Positions 1 to 8,919 of a DNA stretch of 43,031 nt are shown one piece after another. This stretch comes from an uncultured Schlesneria sp. Its GTDB lineage: Bacteria > Planctomycetota > Planctomycetia > Planctomycetales > Planctomycetaceae. The stretch's first letter is position 1, and every line of letters starts with the position of its first letter. The notes beneath the pieces were generated by a model, which made no database searches, was not told where the DNA came from, and saw only the letters and a list, made by a program, of their open reading frames with translations. The translations under genes were made by a program, and so were the position numbers. The stretch spans positions 1 through 43,031 of the forward strand of contig CAIVEI010000130.1 of the NCBI GenBank assembly GCA_903904835.1, read 5' to 3'.

Positions 1-156
1 GATCAACCCACCCGAAACTTCAACAAAAACCTCTGAAAAACCTAACCCAACGTCACAAATAAAACACAATACTCAATGATTTTTCCGAAAACTGTCTCAA
101 AGTTATTGACACGCTCCGAAAAGCCTGGTTTCCTCCAATGTTGCGCAACAATCCCG

Positions 157-459
157 TAGTTGCGCAACATGATCTCATGAGCTTCGCCATAGTTGCGCAA
201 ACTCTCGCGGAGTTGGAAGTCGGGGAAAAGAGAATAAGATCCCTCGCTTGCGCGTCGGGCTTACGTTTCATGGCATTTTTTGGTGATGATGGTTTAACTT
301 GTGCATAGTTGCGCAACTTGATCTCACGAGTTTCGCCATAGTTGCGCAAACTCTCGCGGGGTTGAAAGTCGTAGAAATGGCTTGTTCTCGCCAATGTTGC
401 GCAACGTGGTCGGACAGGCTTCGTCGTCCTTGCGCAAACTTTCAGCCGGTTCAAAGTCG
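157..459. repeat. Three dispersed 66-bp units, each with paired TTGCGCAA palindromes
   Basis: Seen directly: units at 157-222, 306-371 and 394-459. Units 1 and 2 are nearly identical; unit 3 is diverged. Each carries two copies of the 8-bp palindrome TTGCGCAA exactly 33 bp apart (160/193, 309/342, 397/430), and each ends in AAGTCG. A seventh, unpaired copy lies at 141. The intervening sequences (223-305 and 372-393) differ in length and content, so this is not a simple tandem array. The reading frames crossing it have no recognisable protein character. It lies downstream of a minus-strand gene. Confidence 0.85.
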
Positions 460-479
460 ACGACGTTACCCTACGGCTC

Positions 480-543
480 AAGATTTGAGATTTGAGATTT
501 GAGATTTGAGATTTCAAATTTCAAATTTCAAATTTGAGATTCG
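480..543. repeat. Heptamer microsatellite (AGATTTG / AAATTTC)
   Basis: About nine tandem 7-bp units: AGATTTG repeated four times, then AGATTTC, AAATTTC twice, AAATTTG and AGATTCG. In plus-strand RNA the first half can pair with the second if one G-U pair per heptamer is allowed. The minus-strand transcript pairs less well. It starts 5 bp after the stop of the minus-strand PQQ gene, so it could act as a weak 3' structure for that gene; that role is inference. Confidence 0.85.
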
Positions 544-547
544 GTTC

Positions 548-1765
548 TCAACGGGGTGTTTGAATCCGGTAGAGACTCTTGTCGGTTCTGAGGAACAGGG
601 ACTCGTCTGCGGCAGCAATTGTCGCTTGTGTCCGCCCTGGGAGTTCGTTGACCGCCAGTTCACGATACTCTTCTTTAGACGGGGCGATGACATACGTCTT
701 ACCCGCTTCATCGAGCATGTAAATTCGGTCTTCAGCGAGTAACAACGACGCGGTGAAATTCCCGCCAATACGTTTTTTCCAGTTTTGCGTACCGGACTTG
801 GCGTCCAGACAAGTTGCAACACCACTGTCATCAACGAGATAAAGCTCGTTGCCAATCAGCAGAGGCGACGGGTTCAGCGGGGCTCCTTTATCAAGTTTCC
901 AGGCCATGTGTGACTCGGTCACATCTCCGGCTCCGTCAGGCCGGACCGCGTAGATCCACGGGTTATCGTACCCCGAGCAGAGGAAGACCAGACCTTGGCC
1001 GTAGACAGGACGAGGGACGTTGGAATAACCCTTGGGATAACGAAACCGCCAAAGCTCCTGACCTGATTGAGGGGCATAGCCGATCGCCCATTCTCCTCCA
1101 GTGCTGACCAATTGCTTCTGGCCATTGACTTCGATGATCAGCGGCGTGGAATAGGCCATCTTGCCCTCGCGAGTTGTTTTCCAGGCCTCGTCGCCGGTTT
1201 TTTTATTTAAGGCCGTCACGTACTGCACGTCGGTACCGTCACAGGCAATGATCAGCAGATCACCGAAAACGACCGGACTTCCGCCGGGTCCATGTCGATG
1301 GTTGTATTTTAATTCCTTCTTCCAGATGACGTTGGCTTTGCGATCCAGGCATGCCGTACCGAGTTTGCCAAAATGCACAAACAACCGATCACCGTCGATT
1401 AAGACTGATGGCGACGCGTAACTGTTTTTTGAGTGAATCGGCCCGGGGTCATCATGATGAAAGACCTCAACGTTATGTCGTTCCTTTCCCGTCTCCTTAT
1501 CCAGGCAGATCACTCGCAGTGATTTCCCCTCGTTCAGCGCTGTGGTGAGCCACACTTCCGAACCACTGATGGAAGGGGTCGACCAGCCAAGCCCATCAAT
1601 GTCCGACTTCCACCGGATGTTTTCGGATTCGCTCCACGTTAATGGAAGATGTTTTTCAGGCGAATGGCCTTGACCATCGGGGCCTCGAAACTGAGGCGAA
1701 TCGCCCGCCATGAGGTTGCTGGAAACCGAGGCAAAAAACGTCAGTAACAATAAGAATCGATGCAT
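548..1765 (-). CDS. Secreted PQQ-like beta-propeller (BamB-like) protein
   Basis: Predicted 405-aa exported protein. The chosen ATG (complement of 1763-1765) gives a signal peptide starting MHRFLLLLTFFASVSS, with an AAGGGATC-like site upstream; the longer frame adds 28 residues with no signal-like character. After the signal comes the FRGPDGQG start typical of planctomycete PQQ-like repeat proteins, then repeated blades with W-x-x-D/S and 'TALNKKTGDEAW'-like blade ends. The family is related to BamB and PQQ dehydrogenase propellers, but I see no catalytic dehydrogenase residues, so a structural or binding role in the periplasm is more likely. It has a paralogue at 35456-36733. It follows rodA on the same strand after about 130 bp. 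Family is confident; function is unknown. Confidence 0.85.
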   Translation of the reverse strand: MHRFLLLLTFFASVSSNLMAGDSPQFRGPDGQGHSPEKHLPLTWSESENIRWKSDIDGLGWSTPSISGSEVWLTTALNEGKSLRVICLDKETGKERHNVEVFHHDDPGPIHSKNSYASPSVLIDGDRLFVHFGKLGTACLDRKANVIWKKELKYNHRHGPGGSPVVFGDLLIIACDGTDVQYVTALNKKTGDEAWKTTREGKMAYSTPLIIEVNGQKQLVSTGGEWAIGYAPQSGQELWRFRYPKGYSNVPRPVYGQGLVFLCSGYDNPWIYAVRPDGAGDVTESHMAWKLDKGAPLNPSPLLIGNELYLVDDSGVATCLDAKSGTQNWKKRIGGNFTASLLLAEDRIYMLDEAGKTYVIAPSKEEYRELAVNELPGRTQATIAAADESLFLRTDKSLYRIQTPR

Positions 1766-1896
1766 TACCTGATCCCTTCGAGAATAATTGACGAAGTGAG
1801 TAGAAAGCACCGGAGCGACGACCGCAAGTGCATGGGGGCGATAAACCACAATGAGCTTCGGGTTAATGCATCATTGGTGGGCAACGTCAGGATGTT

Positions 1897-3021
1897 TCAA
1901 TCAAACAGAAACGGCTCGCCAGCGACTTCGTATCCTGGTCTTGCTCCCACGTTCAGTAACAGGCCGAGACTGATCGCGGCCATTAACAGGCTGGAACCAC
2001 CGTAGCTCATGAGTGGCAGTGTGATGCCGATGACAGGAAGCAGGCCGACCGTCATACCGGTGTTGATGATGGTCTGGGTTGCCCACAGCGTGACAATGCC
2101 GACGGCAATCAGTCGTCCAAATGGTTCACGTGTTTTCGCGGCGATTCTGAGGCCCAGGGCAAAGAAGGCCAGATACAAGAGCAGGGTCAATGTGGCTCCA
2201 AAAAATCCCCAGCGTTCACCGATCAGGCAGAAGACGAAGTCGGTTTGTGAATTTGATAATCGATATGCTCGGGGATCATCGATTTTTGGGCCGGAGAATT
2301 CGCTTCCTTCCAAACCCCCTAACGAGAGGACGGCCTTCGACTGGTGCTGGTGACGACGGTCGCCGCCGGGGTTTGGGCCGCCGTCAACTTGTGTGAGCAG
2401 TGCTCGGATTCGTGATTTCTGTTCGGCACTCATTTTAATCCAGAACACGGGCGAGATCGCAAGACCGAGCAAACCGACACAGACCAGATGCCTCCAGCGA
2501 GCTCCCGCTGTGAATAACATGGCAAACAAGACTGGTACGAATAACAAAGCCGTACCGAGGTCGGGTTCCAACAGAATCAGAGCCAGGGGAATCAGTGTCA
2601 GGGTGAATGGGGCAATCAACCCTGCGACTTTGAGAAAATTATCCCGGTACATCAAGTATTGGGCCAAAACCAGAATATAGGTCAGTTTGACAAATTCGGA
2701 CGGCTGCAGATCGAAGAAACCAAGTTGAATCCAGCATCGAGCGCCACCCCGTTTTTCCATAAACAGGACAACAATCAACAGTGGCAGAGAGGCTAAAAAC
2801 AGAATATGGCCCATTGGCTTCCAGGTTCGATACGGAATGGCGAACGCCAATGCCAGCCCCGGAAGCGAGACAAATGCCCAAGTGATTTGTTTCGAAAAGA
2901 GGTCCGGACCTTCACTCAGTTCATCGGCCCTTGCGATTCCTGACGATCCAATTGCTAATAATACGATCGCACAAATAACAACCAGCCAGGGAATACGTCG
3001 GATTAAATCAGCAGTCGGCAC
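1897..3021 (-). CDS. rodA: RodA-type SEDS peptidoglycan glycosyltransferase
   Basis: 374-aa polytopic membrane protein of the SEDS family (RodA/FtsW), which polymerises lipid II into glycan strands. Visible hallmarks are LQPSEFVKL (about 105-113), LEPDLGTA (151-158), the extracellular-loop TDF with the probable catalytic Asp at about 261, and the C-terminal MSYGGSSLL (338-346). RodA rather than FtsW is favoured by the short N-terminus and the GLEGSEFSGPK loop. The start is GTG (complement of 3019-3021) with a good GGAGGGAA site 6-7 bp upstream; an ATG overlapping that site is in another frame. A partner class B penicillin-binding protein or mreBCD, which usually sit beside rodA, is not adjacent here. 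Planctomycetes lack FtsZ, so the presence of a SEDS polymerase is noteworthy. Confidence 0.92.
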   Translation of the reverse strand: MPTADLIRRIPWLVVICAIVLLAIGSSGIARADELSEGPDLFSKQITWAFVSLPGLALAFAIPYRTWKPMGHILFLASLPLLIVVLFMEKRGGARCWIQLGFFDLQPSEFVKLTYILVLAQYLMYRDNFLKVAGLIAPFTLTLIPLALILLEPDLGTALLFVPVLFAMLFTAGARWRHLVCVGLLGLAISPVFWIKMSAEQKSRIRALLTQVDGGPNPGGDRRHQHQSKAVLSLGGLEGSEFSGPKIDDPRAYRLSNSQTDFVFCLIGERWGFFGATLTLLLYLAFFALGLRIAAKTREPFGRLIAVGIVTLWATQTIINTGMTVGLLPVIGITLPLMSYGGSSLLMAAISLGLLLNVGARPGYEVAGEPFLFD

Positions 3022-3506
3022 GAGGTTCCCTCCATGATCCTCAAAACGACAAGTTCCCCCTGCTTTTCCAGTCGGGAACGACGTCGGTGGATCGTGTTTA
3101 TCGAGTTTGAATGGGAGTTCGACAAGACCAATTCGGGGCAGGGGTTCGTGTGATCTCCGTTTTTCCGTTTTTGAGAGGTTTTCTGTGAAAATTGCACCGG
3201 CGAAAGGTGTGACTCAGTTGAACGAAATATCCTCCAGTTCCGAGTCTTCGAGACGATTGTTGCCAGAATGGCAGATTGATTCCCTTATTTTCGATGTTCG
3301 ACTTGTACAGAGATTCCAACTTTAGCGGTGTGACTTCGTAGTTGTCTTACATATCTGTCATCAAAACGATCGGGTGTAGACTGCCGAATGTTATTGACCT
3401 AGACTACGATGCTCCTATTTAAATTCGTGGAATTTTTGTGTTGAGCCGCACCTTCAAGGTTACGGTTCAGGAAAAATCCGTCCGCTGGCAAGATTGAGAT
3501 CCATCC
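3022..3506. other. Divergent intergenic region between rodA and the efflux operon
   Basis: 485 bp between the divergent rodA and RND adaptor genes. I find no credible gene: the small frames use non-ATG starts and have no domain. It should hold promoters for both directions; one plus-strand candidate is listed separately. Confidence 0.5.
3394..3421 (+). promoter_or_regulatory. Candidate sigma-70-type promoter for the efflux operon
   Basis: TTGACC (3394-3399), a 16-bp spacer, then TATTTA (3416-3421), about 85 bp before the adaptor ATG. Pattern match only. No metal-regulator gene (MerR, CopR or CzcR type) is adjacent, so how the operon is induced cannot be told. Confidence 0.35.
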
Positions 3507-4907
3507 ATGAGTAACGGTACTTCGGCAAAGCGATCCCGGTGGCTGCGATTCGGGTTGGCAATGGTCGTTATAGGGGCTTTGGCTGGGGTTGCTTTTTGGA
3601 ACCGTGTGGCATTGAAAGATGCCTGGGATCAGCACCTACAGGCCAATCGGATTGACGGCGCGACATCACCAAATGCCGGTGTCACACGTCCGACAAAGCG
3701 CCCTTTATTCGAAGTGGTTCCGGACAAACATGACACGATTCGGCTGATTGACCGAGATGTTTCCAGTCTTGGAATTCATATTCACACGATTAACAGCGAT
3801 CCGCCACCAAATAAGTTGCGATTACCGGGAACACTGACTCTCGACCCGAACCGATTTGTTCGTGTGCATTCGCGGTTTCCTGGAGAAGTGCGTCGTGTCG
3901 GAACCGCTTCGGGTACCAATCGGCCATTGCGATTCGGCGATACTGTCGTATTGGGCCAGTTGTTAGTGCGAATTTGGAGCAAGGACGTTGGTGAGAAAAA
4001 AAGTGAATTGGTTGATGCGCTTTCCAAAGTTCATTTCGACAAGATCATTCTCGACCGTTTGAATTCGGTAAAGGGCGGGGTTGTTACTGAGCGAGCCATC
4101 AACGACGCAGAACGAAATTATCAGGGTGATCTTGTCGCTGTGGCGAAAGCCGAGCGAACGTTGCGATCCTGGAACTTTACCGAAGACGAAATTGCCGCAG
4201 TGCATCAGGAAGCCAAAGACCTTTTGGCTGGAACCGCTTCGATCAATGATGACGGTCACTGGGCGGAGATGGACGTACTTGCAGCTCAAGCAGGTGTGAT
4301 TGTAGAAAAGAATTTCAACGTCGGTGACATTGTCGACACCACGCAAGACCTTTACAAGATTGCAGATCTCGACCGGCTACAAGTGTTAGCCAACGCTTTT
4401 GAAGAAGACCTGCCACTTTTGCGCAGGCTTTCACCTGAAGAGCAGAACTGGACATTACAACTCAAGTCCGAGTCCCTTGATACTGCGATTACAGGTAAGT
4501 TCGACCAGATTGGAATGATCGTTGATCCGAGTATGCATACGTCGGTCGTAATGGGATATGTCGATAACCCCAAGAAGAACCTCGCAATCGGGCAGTTCAT
4601 AACGGCAACGATCGAAATTCCAGGCGATTCTACGCAGGTTGTCATTCCTGTTTCGGCCGTGATCGAAGAAGGGGCAACTTCGGCAGTCTTCGTCGAGTCG
4701 AATGCCGAGCTTCGCGAATACACCCGTCGTCGTGTTGCGGTAACGCGACGTGGTCGAACTCAAATTCATGTCTTGAGCGAACCGAACGCCACGCAACTTG
4801 AGCGTGGGATTCAACCGTTACGGCCCGGGGAACGGATATTAATCGATTCTGTTGTTGAGCTTGAAGCTGAGTTGAATGACTTGTCTTCTTCAGCGGCTAA
4901 GCATTAA
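3507..4907 (+). CDS. RND efflux periplasmic adaptor (HlyD/CusB/CzcB-like)
   Basis: 466-aa membrane-fusion protein linking an inner-membrane RND pump to an outer-membrane channel. There is a basic N-terminus and one membrane anchor (about residues 13-31), then a periplasmic part: a first lipoyl/barrel-sandwich half (about 105-150), a short helical hairpin (about 155-220), the second half with 'AQAGVIVEKNFNVGDIV' (about 260-276), a beta-barrel domain, and a C-terminal membrane-proximal domain with 'LRPGERILIDSV'. These are adaptor-family features of the heavy-metal group. I see no His/Met-rich N-terminal metal-binding stretch like that of CusB. It is first in a same-strand series with the CzcA-like pump 88 bp downstream. 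Confidence 0.9.
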   Translation: MSNGTSAKRSRWLRFGLAMVVIGALAGVAFWNRVALKDAWDQHLQANRIDGATSPNAGVTRPTKRPLFEVVPDKHDTIRLIDRDVSSLGIHIHTINSDPPPNKLRLPGTLTLDPNRFVRVHSRFPGEVRRVGTASGTNRPLRFGDTVVLGQLLVRIWSKDVGEKKSELVDALSKVHFDKIILDRLNSVKGGVVTERAINDAERNYQGDLVAVAKAERTLRSWNFTEDEIAAVHQEAKDLLAGTASINDDGHWAEMDVLAAQAGVIVEKNFNVGDIVDTTQDLYKIADLDRLQVLANAFEEDLPLLRRLSPEEQNWTLQLKSESLDTAITGKFDQIGMIVDPSMHTSVVMGYVDNPKKNLAIGQFITATIEIPGDSTQVVIPVSAVIEEGATSAVFVESNAELREYTRRRVAVTRRGRTQIHVLSEPNATQLERGIQPLRPGERILIDSVVELEAELNDLSSSAAKH

Positions 4908-4995
4908 TTCGATCTGTTTAGGTCAAAGCACTGTATCGCAAGCTTCCATTCGAAATCGTGTTTTCTTATACACTTACTTCCATGCGAATATTAAT

Positions 4996-7900
4996 ATGGT
5001 TCATCAGCTGATTCATTGGGCGCTCGACAATAAGCTCATTGTTCTGATTTTGATGTTTGCTCTCGTCGGTTTTGGTGGTTACGCGTTCGTGCACGTGAAT
5101 GTCGAGGCCTATCCAGACCCCGCTCCTGCGATCGTCGAAGTGATTGCCAAATTTCCGGGTGCTTCTGCGGAAGAAGTTGAACGTCAAGTCACCATTCCGC
5201 TGGAAGTCGTGATCGCTGGTATTCCGGGACTCAAATATACCCGGACCAAGTCACTGTTTGGTTTGTCGCACTTGCGTAATCAATTCGAGTATGGCGTCGA
5301 TTTCTTAAAAGCTCGGCAGGAAATTATCAATCGGCTTCAATTCGTGGACGGGCTTCCGCCGGGGGTCGTTCCCACGCTTTCGCCTCAAAGTCCAACCGGA
5401 GAAATCCTGCGTTATACGCTGAAAAACCCGAAAACGGAAAAAGGGAAGGACGTCTATACCCTCAATGACTTGAAATCCATGCAGGATACAGTTCTCGAAC
5501 GACAGTTCCGTCGGGTTCCACGTATTATCGACATTGTCAGCAGTGGCGGAACGGTAAAGCGATACGAGATCCATCCCGATCCCGAACGTCTAATGCGATA
5601 TGAAGTCACGCTCGACCAATTGGCTCAGGCCATCCAGGACAGTAACGCGAATGTTGGCGGCGACTACATGGTTCAGGGGGACAATCTTTTAAACATTCGT
5701 GCGACAGGGCTGATTGGAGGTGGCCTTGATCCGACCCGTGATCTGTCCGTTCTTCAAGCCGCGTCACCCGAAGCGGCTGCGGCTTATTTGCGTGGAGAAG
5801 AGCTGCGACGCATCGAGCGAATCCGTTCCACGGTGATCAAGGCGGTGAACCATCAGCCGATCCGGGTTGAAGACGTTGTCGATGGGGGACCGAATCGAGA
5901 TCCCGATGAAATCGGGATGCGCGGAGTGATTGTTGGCAACGTTCCTCGTCTCGGTCGCGCGAGCATCAGTTATCGTCAAAAGGACGATCAAGGGAACGTC
6001 GTAGTGGATAATAATGGCGATCCCGTCTGGATCGACGAAGAAGAAAAAGTACAAGGAATTGTGCTGATGAGAAAGGGGGAGTCGTCGCTTCCTGCGCTGG
6101 CTGGCCTCGAAAAGAAAATTCACGAATTGAACGATCATTCGGGCCGATTGCTGCCCGGTGTGACGATTGAGCCTTATTACGATCGAACGGATCTGATCAA
6201 TGTCACGACGGAAACAGTTCACGAAAACCTGATTGTCGGGATGGTTCTCGTTACTGTGATCCTCTTGATGTTTCTTGGCAACGTTCGCAGTGCGTTGATC
6301 GTCGCGATCAATATTCCACTTGCTCTGTTGTTCGCATTTGTTGTGCTGTTTGTTCGGGGCAAGTCAGCGAATCTCTTGTCGATCGGTGCAGTCGATTTCG
6401 GAATCATCGTCGATTCGTCTGTGATCATGGTAGAGAATATCTACCGGCATTTAAGTGCCGGTGACAATAAGGAACTCCCTTTCAAAGATCGAATACTGAT
6501 TGCAAGTCGAGAGGTTGAGGGGGGGTTGTTTTACACCACGGCGATTATGGTCTGTGCCTTCTTGCCGTTGTTTACGATGCAAGGTCCCGAAGGGCAGATC
6601 TTTGGCCCCATGGCGGACACTTATGCGTTTGCCCTGGGGGGAGCGCTTTTGATGTCGTTGACGATTGCACCCGTCCTATGTGCATTGTTTTTCACAAAGC
6701 TGAAGCCCGTGGATGACAACATGCTTGTGAAAATGATTAAGCGGGGATATCTCAAAAATCTCGACTTGTACCTGCGAAATCGCACGATTTTCCTTGGGCT
6801 CACATTATTTGCCGTTGTTTCGACGTTCTCTTATATCCCCTATATGGGACGCGAATTCATGCCCGAACTGGAAGAGGGGAACCTCTGGATACGTGGAACT
6901 TTTCCCATCAGCATTGCACAGGACGCGGCTGCAGGAAAGATTCGGGCCGCGCGGAAGATCATGCAAAAGTATCCAGAAATCGAAGTGGTCGTTTCGATGA
7001 ATGGTCGTCCAGACGACGGAACCGATCCGACAGGCTTTTACAACTCGGAATTCTTCGTTCCCTTGAAGCCTCACAACGTATGGCCGGCTGTGAAATCGAC
7101 GACGGGGATCATGTCCTATTTTTACCCAAGGCGTTCCAGAACAAAAGAAGAATTAATCAGTGAGATGAATCGCGAGCTTGAGGATAGTTTATTCGGTGTC
7201 GATTGGAACTTCTCACAAAACATTCGCGACAATGTTATGGAATCTCTTTCCGGGGTCAAAGGGGATAATAGTGTCAAAATCCTCGGACCAGATCTTGATG
7301 AACTTGAACGTCTAGCCGGTCAATTGAAGCAGCGGCTGGATAGTATTCAGGGAATTGAAAACGTTGGTATCTTCCGAGTGAAGGGCCAGCCAAATCTGGA
7401 AATCCCCGTCGACCCGGCGAAATGCAGCCGCTGGGGGTTAAGCGTTGCTGATGTGGAAGATGTTCTCGAAACGGCGGTCGGCGGAAAACCCTTTTCGACA
7501 ATGGTCGAAGGGGAAAAGCGTTTTGATATTACATTGCGTTGGCCTGCTGAGCTTCGGACGAGCGAAGATGCCATTTTGAATATCCCCGTTGATATCTCAA
7601 ACAACAATATTACAGACGATAACACGAATGATGATACGAATCCCAATGATAACTCGATGAATAATAATGCGGCGCTGAATCGACGTGGCTTCAACGAACC
7701 CCAGCCGTCGTTAAGCGGGAATCCGGTCAGTTCCCAGTCAAACTACATCGTCCGGCAACCTCGTCGTCGGCTGCGTGATTTCGTGACCCCTGTGAACTCG
7801 CGAGGAATTCCAGATCCGAACGAAGGCTTTATCCGTTCGGGTGCCTCGACAATTTATCGCGAACAGGGGAATCGGCTGATCGCCGTCAAATTCAGTGTTC

Positions 7901-8535
7901 GAGGCCGCGACCTGGCGAGTGCTGTTGCTGAAGCTCAACAAAAGACAGAAGATTTATTCACCGCTCCCTATACGACGGAGTGGAGCGGCGAATTTCAAGA
8001 GATGAAAGAGGCTGAAGCACGACTGATGGTGATCGTTCCTTTATCGCTGGTCTTGATTTTCATTCTGTTGTACCTGGCATTCCACTCGTTTCTCGATGCG
8101 TTGGTGGTCCTTTCAAATGTGCTCGCGCTCTCGATTGGCGGAATCTGGGCACTCTTTCTGACTGGTAGTAACTTCAGCATTTCAGCAGCGGTTGGTTTCA
8201 TTTCGTTGTTTGGTGTGGCCATCATGGATGGTTTGTTGATGATTTCGTATTTCAATCACTTGCGCCATCAAGGGATGCCGCTCAAAGAAGCGATCATGCT
8301 CGGGGCAGAAAAACGCGTGCGACCGGTGACAATGACGGCGCTCACCGCCATCTTCGGATTGTTGCCAGCGGCGATGTCGACCAGAATCGGTGCTCAAACA
8401 CAGCGACCATTGGCGATTGTGGTCGTCGGTGGCATGATCGCCACGCTGTTTCTGACCAGGTACCTGATGCCGATTCTTTACAGTTACTATGGCCATCGTG
8501 AGCCGAACGAAGCCTCAAGCTCACTCGTTCATTAA
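4996..8535 (+). CDS. CzcA/CusA-family heavy-metal RND efflux pump
   Basis: Inner-membrane proton-antiport pump of the HME-RND family. The ATG at 4996 is chosen because the protein then begins MVHQLIHWALDNKL, matching the amphipathic start plus first helix of CzcA/CusA; the frame is open back to 4876, overlapping the adaptor. No Shine-Dalgarno site is visible. TM4 contains DFGIIVDSSVIMVEN, with D467, D473 and E480 at the same spacing as the CzcA proton-relay residues. At 1179 aa it is roughly 110-130 residues longer than typical CzcA/CusA. Much of the excess is an Asn/Asp-rich stretch (about residues 866-900) and following linker in the second periplasmic half. A smaller hydrophilic insert occurs in the first half (about 330-350). 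The substrate is probably a divalent or monovalent metal cation, but the ion cannot be named. Confidence 0.93.
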   Translation: MVHQLIHWALDNKLIVLILMFALVGFGGYAFVHVNVEAYPDPAPAIVEVIAKFPGASAEEVERQVTIPLEVVIAGIPGLKYTRTKSLFGLSHLRNQFEYGVDFLKARQEIINRLQFVDGLPPGVVPTLSPQSPTGEILRYTLKNPKTEKGKDVYTLNDLKSMQDTVLERQFRRVPRIIDIVSSGGTVKRYEIHPDPERLMRYEVTLDQLAQAIQDSNANVGGDYMVQGDNLLNIRATGLIGGGLDPTRDLSVLQAASPEAAAAYLRGEELRRIERIRSTVIKAVNHQPIRVEDVVDGGPNRDPDEIGMRGVIVGNVPRLGRASISYRQKDDQGNVVVDNNGDPVWIDEEEKVQGIVLMRKGESSLPALAGLEKKIHELNDHSGRLLPGVTIEPYYDRTDLINVTTETVHENLIVGMVLVTVILLMFLGNVRSALIVAINIPLALLFAFVVLFVRGKSANLLSIGAVDFGIIVDSSVIMVENIYRHLSAGDNKELPFKDRILIASREVEGGLFYTTAIMVCAFLPLFTMQGPEGQIFGPMADTYAFALGGALLMSLTIAPVLCALFFTKLKPVDDNMLVKMIKRGYLKNLDLYLRNRTIFLGLTLFAVVSTFSYIPYMGREFMPELEEGNLWIRGTFPISIAQDAAAGKIRAARKIMQKYPEIEVVVSMNGRPDDGTDPTGFYNSEFFVPLKPHNVWPAVKSTTGIMSYFYPRRSRTKEELISEMNRELEDSLFGVDWNFSQNIRDNVMESLSGVKGDNSVKILGPDLDELERLAGQLKQRLDSIQGIENVGIFRVKGQPNLEIPVDPAKCSRWGLSVADVEDVLETAVGGKPFSTMVEGEKRFDITLRWPAELRTSEDAILNIPVDISNNNITDDNTNDDTNPNDNSMNNNAALNRRGFNEPQPSLSGNPVSSQSNYIVRQPRRRLRDFVTPVNSRGIPDPNEGFIRSGASTIYREQGNRLIAVKFSVRGRDLASAVAEAQQKTEDLFTAPYTTEWSGEFQEMKEAEARLMVIVPLSLVLIFILLYLAFHSFLDALVVLSNVLALSIGGIWALFLTGSNFSISAAVGFISLFGVAIMDGLLMISYFNHLRHQGMPLKEAIMLGAEKRVRPVTMTALTAIFGLLPAAMSTRIGAQTQRPLAIVVVGGMIATLFLTRYLMPILYSYYGHREPNEASSSLVH

Positions 8536-8919
8536 TACTTAATCGATTGTTAGAAACGCGGAGCCAGTTTACCGGTGGCGTAAGATTTTCCGTCTCCGTT
8601 CTGGCTCCCCTCGCGTAGTTGTGCGTCGAAATCCCAGAATGCCTCTTCAACAGGTACCCGAAAAGCGTTGACTAGACTTTTCACAAGTGCTTTATCCGAA
8701 ATGGATTACTGCGGCTTGTGTTATTGTTTGTGCGCTGATTGATTTTGACGGTTTGTCCACGTCGTTCAGCAAATACGGTTATTCCGTCTGTACGCCCTTT
8801 GGCTGTATTGGTAACGCGTTCGATTGTGTTGCTCGATACTTGGATGACGGTTGAAATGACTATGACTTAGACCAACGGATTGGTTTTCAGGTCGTACAAC
8901 CGAAACACGAGCATCACAC
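8536..8919. other. Intergenic region inside the efflux gene cluster
   Basis: 384 bp between the RND pump and the barrel gene. It holds the inverted repeat at 8556-8616 (listed separately). I see no convincing gene on either strand and no clear promoter. Confidence 0.5.
8556..8616. repeat. Imperfect long inverted repeat after the RND pump gene
   Basis: The arm ACGCG-GAGCCAG (8556-8567) pairs with CTGGCTC-CCCT-CGCGT (8601-8616), with a four-base asymmetry and about 33 bases between. It starts about 20 bp after the pump stop and has no T-run, so it is not a classic terminator. It could be an intra-operon processing or stabilising hairpin, or part of a small palindromic element. Confidence 0.5.

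Larger units (their letters stand above)
1..547. other. Non-coding repeat-bearing region
   Basis: No convincing gene. The region holds the 66-bp paired-palindrome units and the heptamer tract described separately. The open frames across it on both strands are rich in translated repeat and show no domain, signal peptide or ribosome-binding site. Confidence 0.6.

Noticed and set aside
141-459. Possible CRISPR array
   Set aside because: Only three units with uneven gaps, internal palindromes at fixed spacing, no spacers of equal length and no cas genes.
53-517. 154-codon minus-strand frame across the repeat region
   Set aside because: Its sequence is mostly translated 66-bp and heptamer repeat, with no domain, signal or ribosome-binding site.
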